A stretch of 64,000 nt of DNA from RHKX01 sp963823275 (GTDB lineage Bacteria; Actinomycetota; Thermoleophilia; Solirubrobacterales; 70-9). The stretch lies in assembly GCA_963823275.1 (NCBI GenBank), contig CAWGKW010000001.1:806001-870000 (forward strand). The letters run 5' to 3'. Shown piece after piece: positions 50,439-60,972 of the stretch. The stretch's first letter is position 1; every line of letters begins with the position of its first letter. Position numbers and translations under genes: made by a program. A model generated the notes under the pieces. It did no database searches and was not told where the DNA came from. It saw only the letters and a list, made by a program, of their open reading frames with translations.

Positions 50439-50912
50439 TCAGTCCCCCGCCGGAGCGAGCACCTCGGCCAGCGCATCTCGCTCCAGCCCGCTGCCGTAGT
50501 TGGGCCAGAGCCGCTCGCCGTCCAACTCGACCGACGCCCCTCCGGAGCTGGGCAGATCGGCGAGCGCGATGCTCGCCCGCGGCTCCCCGAACGCCGCCGA
50601 CTGCGAGCGCGGGAGGTCGAACACATGGACGCTCCGGTTCGTCCGCGCCAGCAGCCGCCGCGAGACCCGAGACAGATTCACGACCCCGCCCAACACCAGC
50701 AGCGCCCCGACGATCCCCACCCACCCCGGCAGGCCCACGAACAGGCTGATCACGATCAACCCGATCCCCACCGCCAGCGGCAGGGCCTGCACCCACGGCG
50801 GCAAACCGACCTGAGTCACCGCCACCGCCTGGACCCGCTCACCCGGGCCGATGTGGGGATCGATCCGCTCGATCAGTCCCTCCTTGTAGGTGCGCTCGCG
50901 CTCTTCGAACAT
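50439..50912 (-). CDS. Small membrane protein of unknown function
   Basis: A 157-residue protein. An acidic/basic N-terminus (MFEERERTYKEGLIERIDPHIGPGERVQAVAVTQ) is followed by two hydrophobic helices (ALPLAVGIGLIVISLFVGLP and WVGIVGALLVLGGVVNLSRV) and a C-terminal soluble part with VHVFDLPRSQSAAFGEPR and VELDGERLWPNYG. The layout resembles bacterial PH-like (YdbS/YvbH-type) membrane proteins, in which GERV...TQ precedes the helices, but similarity is too weak to name. Confidence 0.65.
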   Translation of the reverse strand: MFEERERTYKEGLIERIDPHIGPGERVQAVAVTQVGLPPWVQALPLAVGIGLIVISLFVGLPGWVGIVGALLVLGGVVNLSRVSRRLLARTNRSVHVFDLPRSQSAAFGEPRASIALADLPSSGGASVELDGERLWPNYGSGLERDALAEVLAPAGD

Positions 50913-51214
50913 CGCGGAAGGGAGGGTAGAGGGGCCGGCCGGCCGTCGTTTCGTTACCGAAAAAAGTGAATTCCGCAGAAACGGCTCGACGAACCAGTCG
51001 GATTGTGCGATGAATCATGGGTCCTGTGACGTAGGACCATGAGAAGGGGAAGCCGAGCACATGGATGTGCCGAGCACGAGGGATAAGGATGTCTTGAAGT
51101 CATCGCTGCGGCCGGGGCTCGATCCGGCCGGCGGCGGATGGACGTGGCGTGCCCTGCGGGGGCATTCGTTTCGACCCGGGGATCAGCGAGAAGCGAGTAG
51201 ACGCCTGATTCGCG
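50913..51214. other. Intergenic region with an inverted repeat
   Basis: About 300 bases with no convincing gene. An inverted repeat GGTCCT-GTGACGT-AGGACC (51020-51038), flanked by ATG/CAT, lies in the middle and could be an operator or a short hairpin. A frame from ATG 51061 with GAAGGGGAAG upstream would encode 84 residues but resembles nothing and overlaps the sigma-like gene, so it is not called. Confidence 0.4.
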
Positions 51215-52644
51215 ATGACTCCATCCCCGCAATCCGAAGCCGCCGAGCATCGAGACCCTTCTTCTGCAAGGTCAACCGAGGTCGAGTGGGCGGATCGCTG
51301 CGCCGCGCTGTTTGAGGAGATGCGCAGACCGGCGAGGGCAATGGTCGCACGCGCCTATGGCCGGGCTCTGAGTGACCGATGAGATCGAGGACGCCTACTC
51401 GAGCCGCTCGACGGCAACCCTCGCGGCGCTTCGGGGCAGGGGCACGGCAATGGCCGACGACGAGCTTCGGGCTTACGTCCTGACGGCGGTCGCCAGCCAC
51501 GCGAGCAAGGAGATGCGAAGGCGGTCAAGAAAGCCCTCGTCGCCCATGGAGGGAGAAAGGGAGCAGCTGATCGCCGATGGGCATGCTCCCCTCCCGGACG
51601 AGATCGTGATCGGCTCGGAGGCTCGCGGCGTTGCGCGGGATCTTCTGATGAGCCTTCCCCCCAGACGCCGTGCAGTGATGCTGCTGCGTTACGGATGGGG
51701 TCTCAGTCCAAACGAGGTGTGCGCCCTCGTACCCGGACTGTCTCCGCGGGCCTACCGCAAGGAAGTAACTCGGGGCGTGGAGCAGTTGATCGAGGCGCTG
51801 CGGCGGGTCGAGAGTGGTGAGTGGTGTGAGAGCCGCGAGCCGCTCGTCCGCGATCTCGTTGCTGGCACAGCCGACGAGGCGACCCGGCGCCAAGCAGCGA
51901 TGCATCTGGAGCATTGCCGCGCCTGCTCGGAGTTGGCGGCTCGCTTGTCGGGCCATCTGCACGATGTCGGTGGGATGGTCGCCCTCTCGACGGTGGCGGG
52001 TTGCATCGGCGAGCGGAGGCTGACGATCGTCGATCGCATTGGTGATCTGCTCGATGGCGGCCGCGGTGCGGCGACGGATCTGATCGGGAGGGCCGACCAC
52101 GGAGTGAGTGCGGTGATGACCTCGGGGAGCGGGCGGGGCACTGGCGCCGCAGGGGCTGGAGTCGTCGCAAAGCTCGCTGGCGCTGGTGGGGCAAGCAAGG
52201 CGGCGCTGGCGTGCCTGGGGGCGGGGGCCGCTGCGACCGCTTGCGTGGCAGCAGGGGTGGTTCCAGGGGTGTCTCTACAGGGTTCAGATGGGTCGGACCG
52301 AGACCGCGGCGTCTCCTCGAGGGCGGCGCCTACTCTTGACGTACGGCTCGACCCGCGCCGAGCCGTACAGAGCGTCGTGCTCGTCACTGAAGCGGTGGCG
52401 AAGAGCGAGGGTGCGCAGGAATCGCCGGATCCGCCCCCAGAGCATCAGGCTCCGGAGACGACGCAGCCCGCATCGTCGGAGGCGCCCCCCGTTGCGACCC
52501 CGGTTGAGGAGTTCGATCCAATCGCTGCCGATGCGGTCGCGACCCTCGGCCTCCGACACCTCAGGTTCAGATGCTTCGTTGCCCTCGGAATCGGGCGCCA
52601 GCACTTCGGCGGACTCAGTTGCTCAGGACGAGTTCGGGCCCTGA
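51215..52644 (+). pseudogene. ECF-type sigma factor fused to zinc-finger and membrane segment, two frameshifts
   Basis: From ATG 51215, DRCAALFEEMRRPARAMVARAYG and, after a +1 break near 51375, DEIEDAYSSRSTATLAALRG form sigma region 2. LLMSLPPRRRAVMLLRYGWGLSPNEVCALV and PRAYRKEVTRGVEQL form region 4. Next comes AAMHLEHCRACSELAARL, an HxxHCxxC-like zinc finger of anti-sigma type. A helix of about 20 residues follows (ALACLGAGAAATACVAAGV), and then a Ser/Pro/Glu-rich tail that should be outside the cell. A second break near 52545 gives the natural tail SDASLPSESGASTSADSV ending at 52644 rather than 52691. Such fusions recall ECF groups with C-terminal zinc-finger/membrane extensions. It precedes a giant exported protein gene it may control. 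Confidence 0.65.
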
Positions 52645-52695
52645 GTGCCGCCGAGGAAACGATGCAGCTGATCGACCACTGGGGAGGATGACCCG

Positions 52696-55550
52696 ATGAC
52701 CAAGACTCTTGTATTCCGCCTACCGACGTTGTTCCGATTGACGGGGCCATGCCTGGTGATGCTGGCTCTGGGCTGGCTCTTGGCGCCGACGAGCGCCACC
52801 GCGGGAGGCCTCTACAACGTGGTGGAGTGTTCTCCTGGTCACACCGCCACACCGGATGCCAGCGTTCAGGGTGCGACCACCGACTTCTCCGCCAGCACCA
52901 GCTGCGCCAGCGGCAATTGGCTGCAGGTGCAGTCGGCTGGAACCGCTGCGGCGGGTGCGGGCAAGCAGTGGTCCTACAGCGCTCCGGCTGGAACGCGGAT
53001 CGAGCGGTTCAGCGCCGACTACAACCTGGTCGGAGACACGAGTCCGGACGGCAATCGCTCCTACCTCTTCATCAGGCGCCATGGGCAGTCTGAGCAGGAG
53101 AACCTGTCGGTGGTCGGGCTCGGCTCGGTCGCGGGCACCTACGACTCGACGCTCCAGAACCTGGGCCCGTTCTCCGCGGTGGGAGTGGGGATGTTCTGCA
53201 GCCGGCCGACTGGAAGCTGCGGTTACGCTCCGGGGCAGTTCTCCCGCCTCTCGACGATGTCGTTCCGCATGGAGGACATCTCCCCGCCCAGCGCCCCCGT
53301 CGTGGCGGGCGTGGCGGCCGACGGCAACTGGGTCGGCGGCACCACCCAGGTGGCGGTCGGCGACGTGGATCTCGGTGGCGGTGTGTATCGGACCACCGTC
53401 GAGGTCAATGGCACGCAGGTGGTCAATGACGTGATCTGCAGCCCCGGCCAGGACGGGAACGGCAACGTGGGGACGATGACGCCCTGCGATGCGATCGAGT
53501 TGCGCAACATCCCGGTGACCACGAGCTCGACCCCGTTCATCGAGGGGTCAGGAAACGCCGTGAGGGTATGCACCCACGAATACGGTCTCGGAGCCGCAAG
53601 CACCTGCACGAACCGGAGCTTCAGGGTCGATAACGCCGCTCCGGGCGCCCCACAGTCGATTGCGGTCGACGGCGGGCAGGGGTGGCGCCGGGACAACGAT
53701 TTCGATCTCAGCTGGGCCAACCCGGCGCAGGCGGCCTCACCGATTGCCGCGGCGGTCGTACGGATCAGCGGCCCGGGCGGCTACGCAGATACAACGACCT
53801 ACTCGGGCGAGGGCATCTCCTCAGTTGAGGGGATCACGGTCCCAGGCGTCGGCGCCTACAGCGCCGACGTGCATCTGATCGATGCCGCCGGGAACGGATC
53901 ACCCACGAACAGGGCATCCGTCGATCTCAGGTTCGACGACACCGTCCGGCCAAGTCAGACCCCGAAAAGGCGAATGGGTGGGTCTCGCGCGCAGATCTCA
54001 ACGCTGGACATCTGCAGCACTGGCGCTCACCAAACGAAGCGGAGACCCCGCCGTCCGGAATCGCCGGCTACCGGGTCCTTGTGGACGCCGCCACCGACAC
54101 CGATCCGTGCGCCGGCGCGGCCGACCCCGGACCTGCGCAGGACCGTTGACCGAGATCGGGATCAACAACAACAGCCGCACCCTGAGCGGTTCCGACCTGG
54201 GCGAGGGGATCAACCACATCCACGTCGTCCCGGTCTCGGGGTCCGGGATGAGGGCAACGACCGTCGGCCACACCCCGATCAAGGTCGATCTGACCGACCC
54301 GGCCACGAGCCTGCGGGGAGCGCCCGATGGATGGGTCAGATCGCGCGGTCCAGCTCGAGGCGGTCGCCCGGGACGCGCTCAGCGGCATGACCGATACGGC
54401 CGAGTACCCCGATGACGCGCCTCCGGCGACCGTGCTCTCAATCGACGGCGACGTCCACGAGGATCCCGACTCAGCCGTGTCCGCGACGGTTTCCGGGCAG
54501 GGAGCTCACCAGGTCAGGTACTGGGCTCGCGATCTGGCGGGCAACTCCAACGACGGGGTCGGGTCGAACGAATCGCCCGGGTCCGCAGTCGTCCGGATCG
54601 ACACCACCCCACCGGAGGTTGCGTTCACCGACAGCCAGGACGCAGCCGACCCCGACCGATTGGTCGCACCGGTGGGTGACGGCCTGAGCGGCGTCGCCTC
54701 CGGTTCGATCAGCTATCGCATCACCGGGGACGGTCAGTGGATGCCCCTCGAGACGAGCCTCGTGGGCAACCGGCTGATCGCGAGGGTCGACTCGAACGAT
54801 CTCGAACGTGGGGTCAGATACGAGTTCAGAGCGACTGCCGTCGACGCCGCCGGCAACGCGGCGACGACCACCAAGCGAGCCGACGGATCGGAGATGAGCG
54901 TCGTCGGACCCTTTCGGCTCCCGGCCTCATTCTCGGCGCTGACGGTCAACGGGAGGAAGCGGGCAAGGATCGGATACGGCAAGCCCGCCGTCGTGAGCGG
55001 CCGGCTGCTGGACTCGAACGCGGTGCCGATCGCCGATGCCCGGATCGAGCTGGTCGAGAGCTACGACCCTGGTTCGGTCAACGCGTCCGGCCGCCTGTCG
55101 GTGACGACCGATCCGGCCGGCAGGTTTCGGGCGGAGCTGCCCGCCGGGCCGTCGCGGTCGGTTGAGGCCAGCTACGACGGCGATCTCCGTCGGCTCGGCG
55201 CGGATTCCGGGTCGGCACGGCTGCGGGTGCGCGGAAAGGTGACGTTGCTGGCAACCCGTCGCGTGTCGGCGGGCGCGAGGGCGACCTTCTCCGGTCGCGT
55301 GAGGGCCGCGGGCGCGCGCTTCTCCGGGGGAAAGTCGGTTGAGGTGCAGGTGCGGGTCGGCTCTCGATGGAAGACCGTCGGACGGTCGATCCGCACCGAC
55401 CGCAAGGGCAGGTACGAGCTCCGCTACCGATTCGTCGCCATCTACACGCGCCCGGTCAGGTACCGGTTCCGCGCCGTGGTGCTGCGTGAGCGCGGCTGGC
55501 CCTACCTGCCCGCGGCCTCGAAGCAGCGACGGGTTCTTGTCCGGCCCTGA
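52696..55550 (+). pseudogene. Very large exported multi-domain (Ig-like) protein, three frameshifts
   Basis: ATG 52696 opens a signal peptide (TGPCLVMLALGWLLAPTSATA). The first 410 residues contain Cys-bearing beta-rich domains (LYNVVECSPGHTATPD, GMFCSRPTGSCGYAPGQ, VCTHEYGLGAASTCTNRSF) and a VRISGPGGYADTTTYSG module. Sense then moves to frame 0 near 53970 (NGWVSRADLNAGHLQHWRSP), to frame 2 near 54145 (LTEIGINNNSRTLSGSDLG) and back to frame 0 near 54330 (VQLEAVARDALSGM). The last part has Ig-like segments (VRYEFRATAVDAAGNAATT), a carboxypeptidase-regulatory-like repeat (ESYDPGSVNASGRLSVTT) and a basic end. Unbroken it would have about 950 residues. No enzyme motif; a cell-surface or matrix role is inferred. 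Confidence 0.65.
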
Positions 55551-55635
55551 TCGAGCGGGTGACCCCAGGGGGTTGTTGCCTCTACGATTTCATCACCGCC
55601 GTGGGTACCCGTCGCGGTACAGGCTGAGGAGCCGA

Positions 55636-58600
55636 ATGAGCGAACCGAGCGAAGACCGATCTCCCGAGGAGGGCAGCCGAGGCCTCGCTGTCGCGATCGC
55701 GGCCGTTCTGGCCGCCGCGGTGCTTGGGGCGGGTTCGACGAGCACCTCGACCTTCGCCCGGGTCGCCGAACCGAGCCATCAGCGTGCAGCGGTGTGGAGC
55801 GACGCGGGGGTCGACCGATCGCTCCCGGGCGAAGGGCGCCCCGGTGCGCGTCCGGATCGTGCTCGCCGAGCAGCCCGTCCTTGCCGCGGCGTCCTCGACG
55901 CGGATCCGATCGCTCGTCCGGCCGTCGCCCTCCGAGGCGGCTCGCGCTGCCGGGCAGGCCAGTCCAGCGACGATCACGGCTGCGGAGAAGCGTGCCGCTC
56001 GGGGGGGCGAGGCCGGCTATGAGCGCGCGATCTCGAAGCTCGCCGATGAGGCAGCCGAGTCGGGTGAGGATCTCCGCCGCGTCGAAGCAGCGGTACGGCG
56101 GATCGGCGGTCGCGGTCTCGACCGGGAGCTTCTCCCCGCGGCGGTCCTCGCCAGGGTCGCACCGCGTCTGCTCAAGAGGATCGAGAGCCTGCCCGGCGTG
56201 GCAGCGGTCGAGCCAGCGCCGGCCCAGGTTCCGCTTTCGGGGGTCGGCACGGAGGCGGTGGGCGCGCCGAGCTGGTGGGCGGCGGGGCTGACCGGCGGCA
56301 CGGGTGCGAGCGACACCGTTCCCGCCGATGCGGCGATTCAGAGCGAGGCGGCTGACCCGACCCACCCCGCCTTCGCGGGGGTGACGGTCGACAACGACCC
56401 CGACGGCAGCGTCAGCGACCACGGCACGCATACGGGAGGAATTATCGCTTCGGGCGACTCGACCTATCCCGGCGTCTCCTACGGGGTCGATCGGTTGATC
56501 GGCAGCGCCAACGAGGCATACGCGCTTGGGGTGGCGACGTCGGAGGGTCCTGGTGCGATTGACCCAGCGGAGACGCTGAGCTACAGCTTTGGCTCAACGG
56601 CGAGCATTGACGACGCCGACGACAGTGATGACGTGCTGACGAACGTCTTGGTGTCGGTCAGGCCCAGGGTGCGGGCAACGACAATGTCGATGGCTCTCCC
56701 AGCGTTGCGAACATCGGTCGCAACATCCTCAGCGTTGCCGCCTTCAACGACGTGGGGACCGTCCCATCGACCGACGACGTGGTCTTAGGGGTCAGCTCTC
56801 GCGGGCCGACCCCCGCCGGCAGAAAGAAGCCTGATCTGACGGCGCCCGGGGGTTCGGTGATCGCGCCGTCGGCCCTCTGGAACACGCCGCCTTCCAATCC
56901 CGACTTCACGGGCGCCAGCGGTACGTCCTTCTCGGCGCCGCACGTCGCCGGTGCGATGACCCTGCTCGAGGGCGCCGGCATCGGCGACCCGATGGCACAG
57001 CGGGCGATCCTGATCAACAGTGCCCGCGATTGGAACGGGATGAACACGGGGTTGGAGGGCTGGGCAGCTCCGCAGACGGGTTGGCGACCGGAGGTGGGTT
57101 GGGGCGAGCTCGACCTGGCGGCCGCTTTGGCGGAGCGAGGCAACTACCAACTCGGTTCGGTTCGCGGCGGAGAGGCCGCCTTCTACCGGGCGACGGTCCC
57201 GACCGGAGCCAAGGCGACGCTGGCTTATGAGCTCCGCGGGTTCTTCGTGGGCTTCCCCAACCCCGGGACCCAGACCATCAAGTACACCCAATCGAACCTC
57301 GACCTGCGGCAGTACCTCGCGTCCGGGGTGGAGGTGGTCGGCCCCCCGGATCCGGAACCGGGGGCGGCCCGGACGCCGTCGACCCAAACGACACCGTCGA
57401 GCAGGTGCGCGCGCCCGCGGGCGGACCGCAGGCGATCACCTACAAGGTCGAGGCGGCCTCCACGGTGGAGGGTGCCGACTCTGAGCCGTTCGCCGTCACC
57501 TCCGCCGCGCCCCTGACGGAGCTCGAGACCCCGCTCGTGCGACCCGTGGGTCTCGCCGCATCTCCGAGCGGTCCAGTCAGCTGTTCAGACCCCGTGGAGA
57601 TCACAACCGCGCTTCGCAATGACTCGGCTGACCTCGGGTCGAGCGCGGCTGAAGTGGCCATCGAGCTGCCGCCCGGCGTCGACCTGATCGCCGGCGCGCC
57701 CACGCAGCAGGTCTCCGGCGGGGACCTGGAGCCCGCGACCACATCGGAGGGCCATGGTTGGACCGTCCAAGCCACGACTGACGGCTCCAAAGAGCTGAAG
57801 ATCTCCGGCACGGGCCAGGCCCTGGGGACGCCCTTCGAGAGAACGGAGAACGTGGAGCTCGATGTCGATTGCGTGCCGCCTTCAACCTCAATCGATTCCG
57901 GGCCCGCTGGGCCGACCAACGACCCCGACCCGACGTTCACTTTCTCGGCCCCCGAAAGCGGAGCTGAGTTCCAGTGCTCGGTCGACGGAGCCGCGTTCGC
58001 CCCCTGCGCGTCGCCGCTGACCGTTACGACGCTGGCGGATGGTTCCCATTCCTTCTCGGTGCGGGCCGTCGACGTGGTCGGGAACCTCGATTCCGATCCA
58101 CCCACTTCGAGCTTTGCCGTCGACACGGTTGCCCCCGAGACGACCATCATCTCCGGCCCCGGTGGACCGACACGAGAGCTTCGACCCGAGTTCGGTTTGG
58201 GCAGCGAGTTCGATGCCGAATACGAATGCGCCCTCGATTCGTCCTCGTTCGCCCCCTGTGGGGCTGCCTACCGGCCGGGTCGCCTCCAAGAGGGTGCCCA
58301 CACTGTGCGCGCTCGTGCGATCGACACGGCGGGCAACGTCGACCAGACTGCCGCGCGACGCTCGTTCGCGGTCGATCGCCGGGTCGAAGGGGCTCGTCTC
58401 CGGCAGGTCTCGAAGCGCGTGGACCTGGCGAAGGGGATGCTCGGCAAGGTCCGGGTCCGAATCGATGAGGCCGGACGCATCACTCTGAGGGCCTCAGCCT
58501 CGAGCAGCAGACGAAGCGTGAGTCTCAACGTAGCCGACTTCAAGTTCGGCGGAAGGGGATCCGGTGCCACTCAACTGCGCGCCCCCAGGGCCGAGCTCCA

Positions 58601-58731
58601 GGTGGATCCGTCGAGCATTGCGAGGCCCCGGCCACCTGACCGTAGGCGTCACCGCCCGCTACGTCGATCAACTTGGAAACCGCTCCAAGCGGAAGCTGGG
58701 ATTTCGCATCCGCGGTGGCGAGTCACCATGA
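55636..58731 (+). pseudogene. Exported subtilisin-like (S8) protease with C-terminal repeat domains, four frameshifts
   Basis: ATG 55636 starts a signal or anchor (LAVAIAAVLAAAVLGAGS). Sense changes frame near 55840, 56655, 57390 and 58625, yet total length (3096) is a multiple of three. A prodomain is followed by the His motif SVSDHGTHTGGIIASG (near 56410) and the Ser motif SGTSFSAPHVAGAM (near 56920). The expected Asp strand reads AAIQSEAADPTHPAF, so the usual D-S/T-G is not visible. After the protease come a beta domain (VEITTALRNDSADLGSSA) and at least two chitobiase-like or Ig-like repeats with FxCSxDGxxFxPC, for example FQCSVDGAAFAPC and YECALDSSSFAPCG. The end is GHLTVGVTARYVDQLGNRSK at 58731. 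It follows the giant protein gene by 85 bases. Confidence 0.65.
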
Positions 58732-58838
58732 CCTCCGCGGTCTCGTTCGACCGTGACCTCGGTCGCATCGAGGGCGCTCGCTGGCAACCGCCCGGGTGAG
58801 CGTGATCTCCCTCCGCCGTCGGTGCCATCATCGATGGC

Positions 58839-59438
58839 ATGAGGAGTGGCAGCCGGTTCGATATGGGAGGGGAGTCGGGGCTGATCAGCGCCGGTGCGGT
58901 GATCGGGATCGGGATCGCGCTGCTCTTCGGTTATCTGTTGCTGGCGGCGTTCAACGGGGATACGGCGCAGTTCGGGAAGGTGCCGATCCCGGGCAGGGCG
59001 ACGGTGGAGTTGCCCAAGGGGGCCGTCGACATCTACTACGCGGAGGGGGTCGACCCCGACTCGGGGGTTCCGCTGATCACGCCCGATGATCTGGAGTACA
59101 CGGTCTTCGACGGAAATGAGGTGTCGGTGCCGGTGGATGCCCGTGGGGAGGACCAGGTGTCGACCGGTGACGGTTTGGCCCGGTTGATCGGGGAGGTGCA
59201 GACGCCGTATGAGGGGACGTACACGATCGAGACCGACAGCTCCGATACCCAGCAGCGGATCACCCCGGCGGTGACCTTCGGGCAGGGGCCGTCCGCGGCG
59301 GTGAAGGACCGCTTCGACGAGGTCGTGGACGCGCTCAAGGGCCCGCTGGGGATCCTGGTGTTGCTGGGCCTTCTGATCTTGGTGTTCGTCCCGCGCTATC
59401 GGCGGGCGAAGCTCCACTCCTCCTACCGCGACTCCTAG
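58839..59438 (+). CDS. Two-helix membrane protein with extracellular domain, unknown function
   Basis: About 199 residues from ATG 58839; ATG 58863 is a good alternative because the first helix begins soon after. Helix one is SAGAVIGIGIALLFGYLLLAAF, helix two is GILVLLGLLILVFVPRYRR. The 110 residues between are probably extracellular, with IPGRATVELPKGAVDIYYAEG, DLEYTVFDGNEVSVPVDARG and PYEGTYTIETDSSD, resembling a small beta sandwich. The DIYY and EGTYTI elements appear in other actinobacterial proteins of this shape. I do not recognise a named family. Confidence 0.7.
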   Translation: MRSGSRFDMGGESGLISAGAVIGIGIALLFGYLLLAAFNGDTAQFGKVPIPGRATVELPKGAVDIYYAEGVDPDSGVPLITPDDLEYTVFDGNEVSVPVDARGEDQVSTGDGLARLIGEVQTPYEGTYTIETDSSDTQQRITPAVTFGQGPSAAVKDRFDEVVDALKGPLGILVLLGLLILVFVPRYRRAKLHSSYRDS

Positions 59439-59477
59439 CGGCGCCCGGAACCGGCGCCATCGCCGGGGCCTGGACGC

Positions 59478-60909
59478 TCAGCCGCCGTCGATCTCGGCGG
59501 CCACCCGGTTGCCGGAGGCCACGGCGCTGTTCATGTAGCCGTTGAGGCGCTCGGTGTGCTCGCCGGCCCAGTGGATCGGGCCGGTCGGCTTGTGGAGGCC
59601 GAGCCAGTGCTTGCTGATCTGGCCGGGGGAGTAGGTCGCCCAGCAGCCGCCCGAGTAGGGCTCGGCCTTCCAGGCGACGCTGTAGGTGTCGCCGCTGAGG
59701 GGCTTCGAGCCGGGGAAGACGAGGTCGATGTCGGAGCGGGCCTGGGCGATGCGCCGGCGCGACGTGATCTGGGCGGTCCGCTCGCCTCGCCTGCCGGTCG
59801 TGTAGGCGATCAGGATGCCCGGGGCCCCCTCCTGCTGGTCGGTGGTCTCCCAGGTCTGCCCGATCGGCAGGTCGGTGGTCGAGCCCCCGGTGCGGCCCTG
59901 GCTGCGCCAGATCCGGCGGTCGTATTGGATCAGCGTCTTGGCGACGGCGCAGAGGTCGATGTCGGCGATGAAGCCGGCCTGCTGTTTGGGCAGCGAGGGG
60001 GAGAAGTCGATCGAGCGGAGCGCGAAGGTGGGGGCGGCGACGACCAGCCTGTCTGCGCTCACCGTGTCGCCGCCGTCGACGTCGACCTCGACGCCGGAGT
60101 CGCTCCAGCGCACCGCAGTCGCCGGTGAGCTCAGCATCGGCGGCGTCACGAGCCGGCGGGTGAGCTCGTCGACGAGCGTCGAGTTACCTCCCCTGATCCG
60201 GTAGCGCTCGACGCCGGATTCGGGCTGATCCCAGGCGAGCCGCTCGGAGAGCGTCACGTAGAGCAGGGAGAGCCGATCGGCGGGAAAGCCGTAGTCGGAC
60301 TCGATCGTGCGCGCGATCAGCCAACGGGCGCGGCCGGTGATCCCCATCCGGTCGATCAGGTCGGCGATCGAGCGGCGGTCCTGCGCGCCGCCTCCGTTGG
60401 CGGTCGGATCCCTGACGTCCAGCGGGCGGGCGAGCTGCTCGATCCGCCTCCAGAAGCGCGCGATCTCGCGTCTGGTCGGCGGCCGTCCGGAAGCGGGAGC
60501 CGGGATAGTTGCGGCCATGGCGGTAGACGGTCCCGCGCCTCCTTCCGTAGCCGCTGTAGGCGTTTTCGAGCGGCAGGCCGAAGCTCCGGCAGAGGCGCAG
60601 GATGTCGAGGTGCTTGGTGTCGATCGCCTCCGCTCCGGACTCGCCGTGCTGGCCGTCGGTGAAGTCGCGGATCGTGTGGACGCGACCGCCGAGCCGGTCG
60701 CGGGCCTCGATCAACTGGGTCTCGAACCCCGCGCGCTCCAGCTCGTAGGCGGCGGTCAGCCCGGCGAGGCCGCCGCCGAGAATCAGCACCTTGCCGCGCG
60801 TGGCGGCCCCCCCGTCGCCGGGAACGGTGAGCTGGCGGGTCAGGACGACGGCCCCGGTCGCCGCGACCGCGCCGCCGATGACCTGTCGTCTGCTCAGGCG
60901 CCGCTCCAT
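59478..60909 (-). pseudogene. Flavin monoamine oxidase family protein with Tat signal, one frameshift
   Basis: ATG 60909 begins MERRLSRRQVIGGAVAATG, a twin-arginine signal. VLILGGGLAGLTAAYELERAG is the FAD dinucleotide motif, followed by ARDRLGGRVHTIRDF and HGESGAEAID. The first frame loses sense at about 60500, and the second frame carries RREIARFWRRIEQLARPLDV through to HWAGEHTERLNGYMNSAVASGNRVAAEI, the classic C-terminal FAD contact of amine oxidases. Length 1432 is 3n+1, so one base is extra near 60500. Intact protein would be about 476 residues, exported in folded form with FAD, oxidising an amine. Confidence 0.8.
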
Positions 60910-60972
60910 CTCCGCCGAGGGTAGCGGCCGAGAGCGGTCCCGACGCTGCTTCGGCGGCTATATGCTGCTTCG

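Noticed and set aside
51061..51315. An 84-residue plus-strand frame with a fair ribosome-binding site
   Set aside because: It overlaps the start of the sigma-fusion gene and has no recognisable motif. It stays a weak possibility, described with the intergenic region.
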